A DNA stretch of 64,000 nucleotides from an uncultured Alphaproteobacteria bacterium (GTDB taxonomy: Bacteria; Pseudomonadota; Alphaproteobacteria; HIMB59): positions 114,357 through 178,356 of the forward strand of contig CACJLA010000002.1 of NCBI GenBank assembly GCA_902594145.1, read 5' to 3'. Shown piece by piece: positions 39,206-47,124 of this stretch; position 1 is the stretch's first letter; every line of letters starts with the position of its first letter. Position numbers and translations under genes: made by a program. Under the pieces are notes generated by a model, which worked only from the letters and a program-made list of their open reading frames with translations, was not told where the DNA came from and made no database searches.

Positions 39206-39874
39206 CTACATATATTCGACTATTAGTTTTTGGATAATTGCATTTGTTTCTAGTCCATAGTCATCAGTGTCAACTGCAACAAAAATCTCATCAATTTGGC
39301 TAACATAGGTCTCCCAAAAAAATACTTCAAAATCATCATTTGGCTTTATTTTATTTTTTGAAGCCTTTGAGGCATTTGTGTTTTTACCATCAAGAGCTAC
39401 GTAAACAGAATTATCTCCATCATACCAAAACTCTCCCTCGTTAAAATTACTACTCCAGACATAATGTATAGTTAAGTCCTGATCTTTATTTTTAAGGATT
39501 AACATGACTGGAAAGTCTCTTTTATTTAACCTCTCATCATGTTCTAAGAAAAGTTCTCTGATTTTCCATTGTATTTCTATTGAAGTTTTATCAGTGAGGG
39601 GTATTTCTTCCTCTATTCCAAAACCAATAAAATTATTCTTGGAGGATATAACTAGGTTTTTTCCACCCAACATTGGGGAGAAATTTTTAACTAAGTCATC
39701 ATTACCTGAACTTGAGCTATTAAAAAAATTTAAAAAACCGCCATCATTTAGGTCTTTATATACGTAATTACCTAGTGATTTTTCACTAAATTTAAATCTT
39801 ATTTTTTCTGCTGATACATTTTTAAGAGAAAATAAAACAAAAAACGGGATAATTATTAAAGACTTTATGATCAT
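39206..39874 (-). CDS. Secreted DUF3047-like protein
   Basis: 222 residues with a signal peptide (about 1-22, ending VSA|EKIRF). The mature part has a jelly-roll-like pattern and the block LTIHYVWSSNFNEGEFW followed by IDEIFVAVDTDDYGL, which resembles DUF3047 proteins. Function unknown. It starts an apparent operon, 24 bases ahead of the hybrid sensor kinase, so a role in presenting or sensing an envelope signal is conceivable. Confidence 0.6.
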   Translation of the reverse strand: MIIKSLIIIPFFVLFSLKNVSAEKIRFKFSEKSLGNYVYKDLNDGGFLNFFNSSSSGNDDLVKNFSPMLGGKNLVISSKNNFIGFGIEEEIPLTDKTSIEIQWKIRELFLEHDERLNKRDFPVMLILKNKDQDLTIHYVWSSNFNEGEFWYDGDNSVYVALDGKNTNASKASKNKIKPNDDFEVFFWETYVSQIDEIFVAVDTDDYGLETNAIIQKLIVEYM

Positions 39875-39972
39875 TTATTTTACAAATTATAAGAAATCCA
39901 CAGATATACAATTTAAAAAAAATTAAAAAATATATATTTCCGTTAAATAAGGTAATGTTAAATTCAATATTT

Positions 39973-39978
39973 AGGAGG
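39973..39978 (+). promoter_or_regulatory. Strong ribosome-binding site of the TRAP-type binding protein
   Basis: AGGAGG four bases before the ATG at 39983. With the otherwise weak signals in this window it suggests a highly translated, abundant periplasmic protein. Confidence 0.65.
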
Positions 39979-39982
39979 ATAA

Positions 39983-41071
39983 ATGCGATCTTTATATTTT
40001 TTTACTTTGATTAGTTTTCTATCAGCATTTTCACTTCACGCTGAAGTGTATAAATGTCAGGTAGCGGTTGGCCCTTATGATGATTATAACATTATGAATA
40101 ATTTTGCAGACGATATTGCCATTGCAACAAATGGTGAACTCGAATTTGTGATGGTTCCAAAAGGTGAAGATCAGCTAGTCGATCTTGTAGACCTCGTTGA
40201 CTCGATTAGTGACGGAGATATTCCTTGTGGTGTTGGTTGGACCCACTACTGGGATGATTATAGTCCAGCAGGTATGCTGTTTGGCTCACCAATTGCTGGG
40301 GCTGGGTTAGGTATTGATCAATTTTCCTTTTTCTCATGGTTTATGTATGGGGGAGGAAAAGAACTTTATGATGAGATGTGGGGTGAAATGGGACTTAATA
40401 TAAAAGGTCATTTTATACTCCCAAAAGGTCCTGAGGCTTTGGGATGGTTTCCGGAGCCTATTAAATCAATGGATGATTTTAGAAAGTTAGTATTTAGAAG
40501 TCCTCCAGGAATACCTGGTCAAATTTATAATGACATAGGTGTTGAGTCTGTTGCCATGTCAGGAGATGAAATTAAGGCTGCTCTTGAAAGTGGGATGATC
40601 GATGCTGCGGAGTGGTGTTGTCCAAAACCCGATAAAGGATTTGGTATATCTGAATACCTCAAACATTATTATTTGCAAGGACTTCACCAAGTTATTGTGA
40701 ATATGGATTTTTATATTAACAAAGACCTTTATGATACTTTTAGTGATTCGCAGAAAAGAATTATTGAAGTAGCTTCAAACGGTTTGTTAATGGAAACCTA
40801 TGCCTATAGAATTATTGAAGATGGAAAGGCATTAAAAGAACTTGTAAATAATGATGGTGTAAAGCTACATGACACACCTACAGACTATTTTACAGAGTAT
40901 TCGGCTGCAGCAAACGAAGCCTTAACTCTTTTAGCTGAAGAGGATGAATTTTTTGCTAAAGTATATTCATCAATGACAGAATTTGCTGAGATTGCTATTC
41001 CATATTGGAGTCAGGCACAATTCTCAAATGCACAGTTAGGTAAGGCTTACGCAGCAACCTTAGGTGACTAA
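39983..41071 (+). CDS. TRAP transporter solute-binding protein (DctP/TakP-like), orphan
   Basis: 362 residues with a signal peptide (about 1-20, HAEVYKC). DctP-family features: GVGWTHYWDDYSPAGMLFGS, LGWFPEPIKSMDDFRKLVFR (the conserved Arg-bearing ligand strand), ALESGMIDAAEWCCPKPD and YLQGLHQVIVNMDFYINK. The W-C-C/G-L-H-Q pattern recalls TakP-type proteins that bind 2-oxo acids with a metal ion. No DctQ or DctM membrane genes are nearby, so it either serves a transporter elsewhere or feeds a sensor such as the neighbouring kinase. Confidence 0.88.
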   Translation: MRSLYFFTLISFLSAFSLHAEVYKCQVAVGPYDDYNIMNNFADDIAIATNGELEFVMVPKGEDQLVDLVDLVDSISDGDIPCGVGWTHYWDDYSPAGMLFGSPIAGAGLGIDQFSFFSWFMYGGGKELYDEMWGEMGLNIKGHFILPKGPEALGWFPEPIKSMDDFRKLVFRSPPGIPGQIYNDIGVESVAMSGDEIKAALESGMIDAAEWCCPKPDKGFGISEYLKHYYLQGLHQVIVNMDFYINKDLYDTFSDSQKRIIEVASNGLLMETYAYRIIEDGKALKELVNNDGVKLHDTPTDYFTEYSAAANEALTLLAEEDEFFAKVYSSMTEFAEIAIPYWSQAQFSNAQLGKAYAATLGD

Positions 41072-41084
41072 AAAATAATAAATT

Positions 41085-41118
41085 TTAGGGTTTGAATAAA
41101 TTAAAATTCAAACCCTAA
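41085..41118. terminator. Bidirectional terminator hairpin
   Basis: A perfect 13-bp stem (TTAGGGTTTGAAT and its complement) with an eight-base loop AAATTAAA, between the convergent binding-protein and phosphatase genes. Leftward transcripts meet a T-rich run (AAAATTTATTATTTTTT) after the stem. The stop codon of the phosphatase gene lies in the loop, so the hairpin includes coding bases. Confidence 0.8.
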
Positions 41119-42696
41119 TAAAGTAATATCATCGTGTAACTTTACTTCATTTGAATAAATTAAAATATTTCTTATTTTGTCGATAGAGTCCTGACAATTA
41201 TTTTCTTTAAAAATATCTTCAACTCCTTTTGACTCTAACATATCACCATTTTCCTTGTAACCCTCAGTAACTCCATCTGTATAAATTGCTAACTTCAAGT
41301 TACTTTTTAATTCAATTTTTTCTTCCTGGCATATAAATAAATTTTTATCAACTACTCCCAAAGGTGGACCAGAGGATTTGTAATAATTAATTTCATCTCC
41401 GAGAACTGAAAGCATGGGTTCATGTCCGGCATTACAAAAAGTAAATGTTCTCTCGTCACAGTGGCCTAAGACGGCTGTTGCAAACATTCCTTCAAAACTC
41501 TTGGATTGTAGCTCATGATTAATGGTACGTGTTAAATCTTCTACTGATACATCATTAAAATTTTCTGTAATATAGCTGAAAATACTAGATATTTTTGACA
41601 TGAGCATACCTGCGTGAACTCCTTTTCCAGAAACGTCAGCTAAAATGAAATAACAGGAATCGTTATCTTTTTTGACAACATCGTAAAAATCACCAGATAT
41701 ATTCTTAGCAGGAAAATTTATAGCTTTTACATAATCTGGAAGTTCACTTGGCATCATTGCAGCTTGAATTCTTCTTCCTTTTCTAATCTCAGATAATTCT
41801 TTATCTCTTAATCTTTTTTTATCAATACAAGATTTAATTCTAGAATTTAAAATGGTGCTATTGAAAGGTTTAGATAAGTAATCATCAGCCCCAGCTTCAA
41901 TACATTTAGTTACAAGCTCCGACTCTTGGAGACCAGATATCATAATTACAGGAATATCTTTAAAGCTATTAGAGCCTTTCATAAAACTAAGAACTTCAAA
42001 ACCATTCATTTCCGGCATAATCATATCTAAAAGGACTATCTCAATAGAGCCTTCTTGGTTTAAAACATCACAAGCTATCTTACCATTACTAGCCTCGTGC
42101 ACTACATGAGATTGTCTTTTTAAAAATTGTTTTAAAAAGTTTCTATTACTATCATTATCATCAACTATCAAAAATGTAGCTTTAGGGATAGGCTCTTTTG
42201 TATTTTTTTTTGTTTCAATCAAATCCATAATTTTGGAAATATCAAGATTAGATTTTGATGAAGAACTATCAGATTTATTAGTAGAAAAATTCACTAAACT
42301 AGATAATTGGTCATTTAATGCTTTGGCTTCTGAGTGAATATTTTCGATAATACCAAAATTTTCTAATTGATTTTCTTCAGACTCTAGGTCTTCCAACATC
42401 ATTTCTGAAAAACCAATGATCACATTCAATGGATTTCTGATATCGTGTCGTATCTTTTTTTCCATTTCATCTTTATTATCCGATGAATTGATTTTTTCAA
42501 CATCAAGCAGATCATTAACAGTGTCATTAAGTTCGAATGAAGTTTGCTTAAGTTTTTCATAATCTTCAGCTCCCTCTTGTAAAAATTCAGAGAGACTATC
42601 CTCATTTAAAAAACCAAAGTAACCGGTTATTGAGTCAATGGGCGCTTTTAAAGACTGTTTTATAGTTTCAGCCTTTATTCGAAGTTCTTCAGACAA
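41101..42696 (-). CDS. RsbU-type PP2C phosphatase with HisKA and receiver domains
   Basis: 531 residues, TTG start. The N terminus has a HisKA-like dimer region with His84 in IRHDIRNPLNVIIGF but no kinase ATPase domain; a similar stretch lacking the His (SLKAPIDSITGYFGFLNED) precedes it. A canonical receiver follows (IVLLDMIMPEMNGF, LSKPF), then a SpoIIE/RsbU PP2C phosphatase with metal-binding acids in ISGDFYDVV, ADVSGKG, YTDGVTEG and HDDITLL. Such enzymes dephosphorylate STAS antagonists to release a switch. It lies 5 bases after a CheY-like receiver gene. Confidence 0.88.
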   Translation of the reverse strand: MSEELRIKAETIKQSLKAPIDSITGYFGFLNEDSLSEFLQEGAEDYEKLKQTSFELNDTVNDLLDVEKINSSDNKDEMEKKIRHDIRNPLNVIIGFSEMMLEDLESEENQLENFGIIENIHSEAKALNDQLSSLVNFSTNKSDSSSSKSNLDISKIMDLIETKKNTKEPIPKATFLIVDDNDSNRNFLKQFLKRQSHVVHEASNGKIACDVLNQEGSIEIVLLDMIMPEMNGFEVLSFMKGSNSFKDIPVIMISGLQESELVTKCIEAGADDYLSKPFNSTILNSRIKSCIDKKRLRDKELSEIRKGRRIQAAMMPSELPDYVKAINFPAKNISGDFYDVVKKDNDSCYFILADVSGKGVHAGMLMSKISSIFSYITENFNDVSVEDLTRTINHELQSKSFEGMFATAVLGHCDERTFTFCNAGHEPMLSVLGDEINYYKSSGPPLGVVDKNLFICQEEKIELKSNLKLAIYTDGVTEGYKENGDMLESKGVEDIFKENNCQDSIDKIRNILIYSNEVKLHDDITLLGFEF

Positions 42697-42701
42697 ATGA
42701 T

Positions 42702-43061
42702 TTATTTTAATTCTAGATTTTTAATCTTTTCGAGCAGCCTTGGAAAGTCAACAGGCTTTGTATCAAAATCATCACAACCTGCGTTCAGGCACTTTTCTCT
42801 ATCAGATGCCATGGCGTGGGCTGTTAAAGCGATGATTGGAAGGTCAGGTTTCACTTTTTTTATTTCTTGAGTAGCTTCCCATCCATCAATTTCGGGCAAA
42901 CTCATGTCCATTAAGACAATGTTATAATCTGAGGCTAAAGCGGCATCAACACCTTTTCTTCCATCTATGGCAATATCTGTTTCGTAACCTTTTCTGTTTA
43001 ATCTTCTAGAAAGCATATCTCTATTCATTTCGTTATCTTCAACAATTAAAATTTTAGGCAT
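42702..43061 (-). CDS. Single-domain response regulator (CheY/DivK-like)
   Basis: 119-residue stand-alone receiver: acidic pocket VEDNEMNR, phospho-acceptor in IVLMDMSLPEIDGWEA, conserved Thr in ALTAHA and Lys in DTKPVDFP. The MSLPEIDGWEA/ALTAHAMASDREK pattern is that of DivK-like and hybrid-kinase receivers. Just upstream of the RsbU-type phosphatase, it probably passes phosphoryl groups to or from the HisKA proteins in the cluster. Confidence 0.88.
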   Translation of the reverse strand: MPKILIVEDNEMNRDMLSRRLNRKGYETDIAIDGRKGVDAALASDYNIVLMDMSLPEIDGWEATQEIKKVKPDLPIIALTAHAMASDREKCLNAGCDDFDTKPVDFPRLLEKIKNLELK

Positions 43062-43153
43062 TTCCTATAGTAGCACAAATTTAAATATCTTATATTGATT
43101 AATCGTCTCATATGATCTTTGATAATAGTAATTTCTGTTAATAACTTTTAAGG

Positions 43154-43609
43154 TTATTCTTTTTGTTCTATTTCTTCAAAGGCAACTGGATATCCATTTG
43201 CAATCCATCCAAAGCCATTATCATTTCCCTCTACTCCATCAATAACTCTAAAAAATTTTTTCGATTTGTCAGGAAATATTGAAATTAGCGATTTAATAAT
43301 ATCTTCGGTTTCATGAGTATTATTCTCTACTACAGCACCTCTGATATATTTTTTTGGCTCAGGTGTATCAGTATTTTCATTCGAGTTTTCTAAAAAAAAG
43401 ACAATATGTTTATCATCAGGATTTAAAGTGGCTAACTTTTCAAAAAAAACCTTTATGTCAGGGTCGTGTTCACAGCGAAGTGCTCCTTTAGGTATACCTG
43501 TGTTATAAATTTGCTCATCATTTCTGGTATCAATCATCATGACTTCTTTTAAACTACTAATTTTATATGCTTGGTGGCTAGTTATGTTTTGTGGTAATTT
43601 GTCTAACAT
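43154..43609 (-). CDS. Rhodanese-like domain protein lacking the catalytic cysteine
   Basis: 151 residues. The start of the fold matches rhodanese domains (VMMIDTRNDEQIYNTGIPKG) and the end matches their GVEGNDNGFGWIANGYPV tail. The active-site loop with the expected CxxGxR is absent: after IVFFLENSNEN comes an Asn/Thr/Pro-rich stretch. Sulfur transfer is therefore unlikely, and it may be a binding protein. It sits in the signalling cluster, 92 bases before the receiver gene. Confidence 0.6.
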   Translation of the reverse strand: MLDKLPQNITSHQAYKISSLKEVMMIDTRNDEQIYNTGIPKGALRCEHDPDIKVFFEKLATLNPDDKHIVFFLENSNENTDTPEPKKYIRGAVVENNTHETEDIIKSLISIFPDKSKKFFRVIDGVEGNDNGFGWIANGYPVAFEEIEQKE

Positions 43610-43658
43610 AAAATTATAACTTAATATCTAAATCAGGAAAAAGAAAGATTATTTATTA

Positions 43659-44063
43659 ATGAAAAATCATATTCGTTTCGAGGAACTGCAGTCAAAGAAT
43701 TTAAAAGAAATTCGTGATTTTTTAGAGACATTTCTTGATGAAAACCATGTCAACAAAGATATTAAGTTCTCACTAAAGCTTGGTTTAGATGAAGTTTGTC
43801 AAAATGTTATTAGACATACGTATAAAAAAGAGCCATTACCTCTCGAAGTGACGCTCGATTTAAACGATGGTATTTTGAAAATTTCTATAAGAGATTTCGC
43901 CAAACACAAAACTACATTGGAGGACTTTCAGCCAAGAGACTTAGATGATATCAAGGTTGGAGGCTTAGGAATTACGTTTATTAAAAATTCTGTTGATGAA
44001 ATATACTTTAGTGATGATATTGAAACGGGAAACTGTTTAAATTTAGTAAAAAAAATTCTTTAA
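43659..44063 (+). CDS. RsbW-like ATP-binding regulatory protein
   Basis: A second lone GHKL ATPase domain, 134 residues and more canonical than the first: N box LGLDEVCQNVIRHTY with Glu and Asn, G1-type motif ISIRDFAKHK, and G2 region VGGLGITFIKNSVDEI. It is transcribed away from the rhodanese-like gene and overlaps the 3' end of pilD tail to tail by 21 bases. It is a candidate kinase/anti-sigma partner of the nearby STAS protein. Confidence 0.83.
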   Translation: MKNHIRFEELQSKNLKEIRDFLETFLDENHVNKDIKFSLKLGLDEVCQNVIRHTYKKEPLPLEVTLDLNDGILKISIRDFAKHKTTLEDFQPRDLDDIKVGGLGITFIKNSVDEIYFSDDIETGNCLNLVKKIL

Positions 44064-44786
44064 AAACACGTTTTGTTGAATAATCATTACAGTCATTCCT
44101 GCTAAACATAAAAAACTACCAAAAGCAATCTTGGCATAGACATTAGAGATTTGTCCACTCGCTACTATATAAAAGGTCGCATATATAGATGCTAAGAAAA
44201 AGCAGATAAAAGAGTTAATTAATCCAAGCCAAGAGCCTATTCCAGATAACAAAAACACATCTCCCATTCCAATACCTTGTTTTTTTTTGATTACATAATA
44301 TGCGCCATTTGTAATTAACACTAAGGCTGCTGCAGCGATTGCTCCCAAAATAAAATTAAGAAAATTAATGCTGAATATATAATTATATACTAATCCTGAG
44401 GCAATAAGGGACCAGCTAAATACATGTGGGATAATTAAATGCTGCCAATCAATAAAAATTATCACAATCATTAAAAGAAAAAACAAAGATACAAAAATAA
44501 ACTCTTCAGTTGTGTCATTAGATTGGAATGAAAATACTAGTAAAAGTGGAAATATTAATTCCACAACTGGATATTGGGCACTAATCTTTTTTTTACAGCA
44601 CCTGGATTTTCCTTTTAACATCAAATAGCTTAAAACTGGAATATTATCAAAAATTAATATTTTTTGTTTACACTGAGTACAACTAGAAGGCGATAAAATA
44701 CTCATTTCAATAGGTATTCTGTAGATCAGCACATTAAGAAAACTGCCAATGCACAATCCTAAAAGGAATATCAAAAAAAATAACAA
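44043..44786 (-). CDS. pilD: Prepilin peptidase/N-methyltransferase
   Basis: Inner-membrane aspartic peptidase that cleaves and N-methylates type IV prepilins, 247 residues, TTG start. The cytoplasmic loop keeps zinc-binding cysteines (CTQCKQKI and SRCCKKKIS), followed by the YPVVEL motif. The catalytic GMGD of the C-terminal half is in KQGIGMGDVFLLS. About eight helices. It is four bases downstream of the STAS gene, so pilus maturation and the switch protein are cotranscribed. Confidence 0.93.
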   Translation of the reverse strand: MLFFLIFLLGLCIGSFLNVLIYRIPIEMSILSPSSCTQCKQKILIFDNIPVLSYLMLKGKSRCCKKKISAQYPVVELIFPLLLVFSFQSNDTTEEFIFVSLFFLLMIVIIFIDWQHLIIPHVFSWSLIASGLVYNYIFSINFLNFILGAIAAAALVLITNGAYYVIKKKQGIGMGDVFLLSGIGSWLGLINSFICFFLASIYATFYIVASGQISNVYAKIAFGSFLCLAGMTVMIIQQNVFLKNFFY

Positions 44787-44790
44787 AAAC

Positions 44791-45096
44791 TTAAGCTTTT
44801 TTGATTTTTAAGATTTTATCAAGAAACGCTAATTCAATTACTTTCATTACCTCATCGCTGGGGCTGTCAACTGTAAAAGTGAGGTTTTTCTTAGCTGCTT
44901 GTTGAGTGCCTTCAATTAAGCAAGATATTCCAGATGAGTCAATATAAGTTACACCAGAGAGGTTAAAATCAATGCTTTTGCCCGCATCTAAGTGCTCCAT
45001 AATTTTAGCTCTAACCTCAGAGGATTTATCTAAATCAATCTCTCCTGTTATGGTAATTTTGCATGGGTCAATATCGTCTTGGACTGTAATTTCCAT
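44791..45096 (-). CDS. STAS-domain anti-sigma factor antagonist (RsbV-like)
   Basis: 101 residues covering one STAS domain. The strand-helix region with the phosphorylatable serine is VTYIDSSGISCLIEG, and the N-terminal EITVQDDIDPCKITITGEID fits SpoIIAA/RsbV proteins. When unphosphorylated such proteins bind the RsbW-type kinase and release its target. It is first in an operon with pilD and divergent from the major pilin gene. Confidence 0.88.
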   Translation of the reverse strand: MEITVQDDIDPCKITITGEIDLDKSSEVRAKIMEHLDAGKSIDFNLSGVTYIDSSGISCLIEGTQQAAKKNLTFTVDSPSDEVMKVIELAFLDKILKIKKA

Positions 45097-45185
45097 GATC
45101 TATAAATACAATAATACCATTAAAATTAATAGTTTTTTGTTCAAATTTTAAAAAAAAACTTTAAATTAAATAAAAAAAACTAATC

Positions 45186-45190
45186 GGAGG
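45186..45190 (+). promoter_or_regulatory. Ribosome-binding site of the pilin gene
   Basis: GGAGG ten bases before the pilin ATG at 45201, within a very AT-rich leader downstream of the divergent STAS promoter region. Confidence 0.6.
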
Positions 45191-45200
45191 TTTAAACCAA

Positions 45201-45866
45201 ATGAAAACTTTAAATAAAGGTTTCTCTCTAGTCGAACTATTGGTGGTTATTGCTATCATCGGTGTCTTGGCTGCTGTGGGAGTTACAACTTATCAAGGGT
45301 ACATTCAATCAGCCAAAGAGGGTAATGTTGCAACTAATCATAATGCATTAGTAGCTTATATGACTGCTGAAGTTTCAAGATGTCAATTAGGATCAGGAAG
45401 TTTCGCTGGTTCTGATGGAACAATTACAGGCTCTAATCTTTCAGGTGCTGTATCTTGCCAGAATTTAGAGGCAAATGATGTTGCTGACGCTCTACAAAAC
45501 TATGTCATAAATGTAGCTGCTTATGAAAATCCTAATTTTGGAACAACATACACTGATGCAAGTGTCATGTCTGCTAATGACGACACAGATGAATCTGGTG
45601 TGACTCACACTATCAGGGACTCAGATGATGCAGCATGTGATTTAAGCACAATTCAATCATGTCCTGATGGTTCTACTACAAGTGGTGATATTGATGGTGC
45701 AGCCGTAGCTACAAGATGTGCAACAGATGATCAATTCGGTAATATTTATATCTTATCTGATCAAATTGATCCGGGTGCAGACTATATTGTTATCCAATCA
45801 TGTCAAAACCCTGATGATGGTGCTGATGGAATGCTTGTTACTAACGCTATTGAGATATCAAGATAA
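45201..45866 (+). CDS. Type IV pilin, major subunit candidate
   Basis: 221 residues. The prepilin signal is MKTLNKG followed by FSLVELLVVIAIIGVLAAVG, with cleavage expected after Gly7 and Glu at mature position 5. The rest is a globular head with six cysteines, rich in Asp, Ser and Gly. Its monocistronic unit, good ribosome-binding site and separation from the minor pilin genes make it the likely main fibre subunit. A hairpin follows it. Confidence 0.88.
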   Translation: MKTLNKGFSLVELLVVIAIIGVLAAVGVTTYQGYIQSAKEGNVATNHNALVAYMTAEVSRCQLGSGSFAGSDGTITGSNLSGAVSCQNLEANDVADALQNYVINVAAYENPNFGTTYTDASVMSANDDTDESGVTHTIRDSDDAACDLSTIQSCPDGSTTSGDIDGAAVATRCATDDQFGNIYILSDQIDPGADYIVIQSCQNPDDGADGMLVTNAIEISR

Positions 45867-45881
45867 TTAAAATCAAATTTC

Positions 45882-45906
45882 AAGGGGTATGTTTTATGTG
45901 CCCCTT
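45882..45906. terminator. Hairpin between convergent pilin and pilC genes
   Basis: AAGGGG and CCCCTT enclose 13 bases, extended by wobble pairs, between the ends of the pilin gene and pilC. No strong thymine run follows, so this is a probable rather than certain bidirectional terminator. Confidence 0.55.
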
Positions 45907-45911
45907 ATGCT

Positions 45912-47117
45912 TTAACCGGCAAACAGTGCACCTGCATTAAAGATAGGCAGGTACATACCTAATAGGAGTGCAGCAACGATACCTCCGACTAAGACAATCA
46001 TAAGTGGTTCAATTGCTGCACTCAAAGCTCCTACTGCTAGGTCAAACTCTTCCTCATAATACGAGGCTAACGAATTTAGCATTTCATCCACATTACCTGT
46101 TTTCTCTCCAACTGAAATCAACTGTGCTAATTCTGGAGGAAACAAATTATCTCTTCGAAATAAAACTGATAATTCTTTTCCTGTAAGTACGTCCTTTTTA
46201 ACGTTGGAAAGAGCATCTTTAATGGGCAAGTTGGTAGAAACATTGGTGCCAATTTCTAGAACATTGATGATGGGCACACCCGCTTTCATCAAATTTGCCA
46301 TCACGAGAGTTAGCCTTGAAAAAGTTGATTTAAAAATTAAATTTCCAAATAACGGTAATTTTAAAGTTATTTTATGCCAAGTTTTCCTTAACTTTAAAGA
46401 GCTTTTTAATGCAAAATTAAAAAGAAAGAAAAAAGCAATTACAGATATGAAAGTAAGTCCTCCCTTACTGGGGTCTCTTAAAAATTCACTGACTGCAATT
46501 AAAGCTTTTGTAAATGCTGGAAGATCAACCCCCATTCCTCCATACATTTCTTGAAATATAGGAATCACTTTAATTAACATAAACGTGGAAATACCAAGTG
46601 CGATAACCATTACTATAATAGGGTATGTGAAGGCTTTCTTTAAACCTTTTGCTATTTTATCTCTTTTTTCCATCATTACTGCTAACTTTCCTAAAAACTC
46701 ATCAAGCGCACCTGACTCTTCTCCAGCACTAATGATATTAAGATAAATATTATCAAAAACTTTAGGATGTCTACCGAAGGCCTCAGAGATTGTGCTTCCT
46801 GTATTAAGATCTCTATAAACACTACTTAAAACATATTTCATACCATATGATTTTGCCTGACCTTTTAGTATGGAAATAGTTTCCACAACAGGCAGTCCCG
46901 CTTTTACCATAGAGGACATTTTCTTTGTGACCTGCATTAATTCAGTGCTTTTAACTTTTTTTCTAGCGAGAAGTGGTTTAGCGTCTTCTTTTATTTTTGT
47001 AACTTTGATTTTTCTTTTTCTTAAAAGAGTTAAGGCCTGTTTTTCATCTTTAGCTTCAATGCTGTCTTTAACAACATCTCCCATATTGTCAAAACCTTCA
47101 AAAAGAAATTCTTGCAT
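45912..47117 (-). CDS. pilC: Type IV pilus inner-membrane platform protein (PilC/GspF family)
   Basis: 401 residues with two GspF repeats and three transmembrane helices (about 167-190, 217-240 and 373-396). Typical stretches are MSSMVKAGLPVVETISILKG in the first repeat and LMKAGVPIINVLEIG with LISVGEKTGNVDEMLNSLA in the second. It forms the membrane base on which the assembly ATPase acts. It is seven bases downstream of pilB. Confidence 0.94.
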   Translation of the reverse strand: MQEFLFEGFDNMGDVVKDSIEAKDEKQALTLLRKRKIKVTKIKEDAKPLLARKKVKSTELMQVTKKMSSMVKAGLPVVETISILKGQAKSYGMKYVLSSVYRDLNTGSTISEAFGRHPKVFDNIYLNIISAGEESGALDEFLGKLAVMMEKRDKIAKGLKKAFTYPIIVMVIALGISTFMLIKVIPIFQEMYGGMGVDLPAFTKALIAVSEFLRDPSKGGLTFISVIAFFFLFNFALKSSLKLRKTWHKITLKLPLFGNLIFKSTFSRLTLVMANLMKAGVPIINVLEIGTNVSTNLPIKDALSNVKKDVLTGKELSVLFRRDNLFPPELAQLISVGEKTGNVDEMLNSLASYYEEEFDLAVGALSAAIEPLMIVLVGGIVAALLLGMYLPIFNAGALFAG

Positions 47118-47124
47118 TTAGTGA

